A program made the position numbers and the translations under genes. Below the pieces are notes generated by a model. The model was not told the origin of the DNA. It was given only the letters and a program-made list of their open reading frames with translations, and made no database searches. Below, one piece after another: positions 21,170 to 21,940 of a DNA stretch of 21,940 nucleotides. Positions within the stretch are counted from its first letter, which is position 1; each line of letters opens with the position of its first letter. Source of the DNA: Bog-159 sp049511415 (GTDB lineage Bacteria > Acidobacteriota > Terriglobia > Bryobacterales > Bryobacteraceae); the NCBI GenBank assembly GCA_049511415.1, contig JBEKYC010000097.1, positions 1-21,940 on the forward strand, written 5' to 3'.

Positions 21170-21546
21170 TTACAGGCTTTTCAGCACGCCGATGGCGTCC
21201 TCAATGCGCTCGTCCGCGCGAACGGCTTGTCACCTGGCTGCCTCGTACAGGTCCCGCATATCGTTGCACTAATGCCTTCGTCGGTGTCAGTAACTCTGAC
21301 TACCTGCCTGCCTACTTTGTCGCGCAGGACCAACGCGTACACTTGCCGGCTGCCTTGCCCCGACGATCGCATCGCCGGAGTAGATCCGGGAATTGGCTCG
21401 GTCCAGGACGAAAGGGAGAGCGCGAATTGACCTCCGATAGCCGCAATGAAGGTCGATTCCTGCACCGTCGGCTCCCAAGTGATGCGGCCGTTTTTTGTTT
21501 TGGCGAGGACGCCTTTAAAGAACTCGACGATCTTTTCGTTTGCCAT
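21170..21546 (-). pseudogene. Small uncharacterised gene broken by a frameshift and a nonsense codon
   Basis: From the ATG at 21546 (GGGG 6 nt upstream) the frame reads MANEKIVEFFKGVLAKTKNG, then WEPTVQESTFIAAIGGQFAL and VRVTDTDEGISAT. After GISAT the current frame turns into Cys/Arg/Thr-rich sequence and stops at 21181. One base shifted, the strand reads MRDLYEAAR (21259-21233), a TGA (21232-21230), then QAVRADERIEDAIGVLKSL and TAA at 21172-21170. The shifted sequence is amphipathic and charged, and it ends cleanly 24 nt before the next gene, as expected for the original C-terminus. One lost G (ACGGAT to ACGAT) plus one CGA-to-TGA change would explain it. The intact product would be about 125 aa, family unknown. 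A short altered protein could still be made. Confidence 0.65.
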
Positions 21547-21675
21547 CGCTTGCCCCGATTCCATAAGCCTGAACCGCCTTACCTCGCTCCTCTTCAAAGA
21601 TTTCACTTACCCTCTGAGCATCGGCCGTGAGCCTGACTTTTCCTTCTGGCGCAGAACCCCCTTCGGATTCTCCGC

Positions 21676-21940
21676 TCAAGAACCATGCATGAAGCGTAAT
21701 CGCTCACGGGCAATGGAAAGGTTATCCTTCGACTTCTTCAAAAGTTGGTTTTCCCATCGCCCACTAAGATAGCTGGTTTTATCCTTAAGATCGGTGATTC
21801 GAAGAAGCGCCACGTCAGGTTTCTCAGTCCTCAGATACATGACTATATCGCCGGCCAATCGGGCAGCGTCGTTCATATCCTCGCTCAACGATTGTCGCAG
21901 TGCCGCATCCCGCGCCTCGCGCGCGGCCGCAGAAGCGCGT
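21676..21940 (-). CDS. Unidentified gene, 3' part only (runs off the window)
   Basis: The frame is open from the window edge to the stop at 21676. It reads as an Ala/Arg-rich helix (AAREARDAALRQSLSEDMND), then ARLAGDIVMYLRTEKPDVALLRITDLKDKTSYL and a basic tail ending RERLRFMHGS. An in-frame TTG at 21888 or ATG at 21876 could be the start, but the upstream sequence also looks coding. No domain is recognised. Base composition falls towards AT in this part of the window (21450-21880), unlike the GC-rich genes to the left. It lies 129 nt before the broken small gene on the same strand; that gap shows nothing I can assign. Confidence 0.45.
   Translation of the reverse strand, partial: RASAAAREARDAALRQSLSEDMNDAARLAGDIVMYLRTEKPDVALLRITDLKDKTSYLSGRWENQLLKKSKDNLSIARERLRFMHGS

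Overview
The window is GC-rich (roughly 60-63% by eye), tightly packed bacterial DNA with many 4-nt start/stop overlaps. The gene content suggests an acidobacterium of the Bryobacter/Solibacter type: Tat-exported sugar and ester enzymes, a tandem-domain DUF507 protein, secreted TPR proteins, an egtB-egtD pair and a korDABC ferredoxin oxidoreductase. This placement is an inference from gene content only; the window holds no rRNA or other phylogenetic marker that I could compare. I see no tRNA, rRNA, CRISPR array, IS element or phage gene.

Layout. 1-1489 (+): the C-terminal part of a TetR regulator, translationally coupled to a TIGR01777-type NAD-dependent epimerase. 1486-1797 (-): a small membrane protein. 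1858-5307 (-): a compact four-gene unit, egtB, egtD, then an ATPase and a permease of the osmoprotectant (OpuC/ProU/EgtUV) ABC class, with GTGA overlaps joining the last three genes. 5508-6548 (+): a secreted protein of unknown function. 6550-9374 (-): korD-korA-korB-korC, a complete four-subunit 2-oxoacid:ferredoxin oxidoreductase with overlapping genes. 9428-10868 (-): a self-contained transcription unit with its own promoter and terminator hairpin, encoding two paralogous secreted cysteine-containing proteins of no family I recognise. 11001-12529 (-): a DUF507 protein overlapping a ribokinase. 12613-15300 (+) and 15307-16944 (-): two convergent Tat-exported enzymes, a GH94-like protein and a type-B carboxylesterase. 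16982-20045 (-): RNase III downstream of two secreted TPR proteins. 20105-21145 (-): a SIS-domain sugar-phosphate isomerase/deaminase. 21170-21546 (-): a small gene broken by one frameshift and one nonsense change. 21676-21940 (-): the 3' part of an unidentified gene that runs off the window.

How the genes fit together. The most interesting locus is egtB-egtD plus the ABC genes. EgtD trimethylates histidine to hercynine, and EgtB joins hercynine to a thiol donor with O2. The co-transcribed ABC genes belong to the class that includes the ergothioneine importer EgtUV, so the operon may couple synthesis of ergothioneine, or of hercynine (histidine betaine), to its transport. The permease carries no fused substrate-binding domain and no separate one lies next to it. 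The second notable item is the secreted paralog pair, driven by a promoter whose spacer contains a perfect 6-3-6 inverted repeat.
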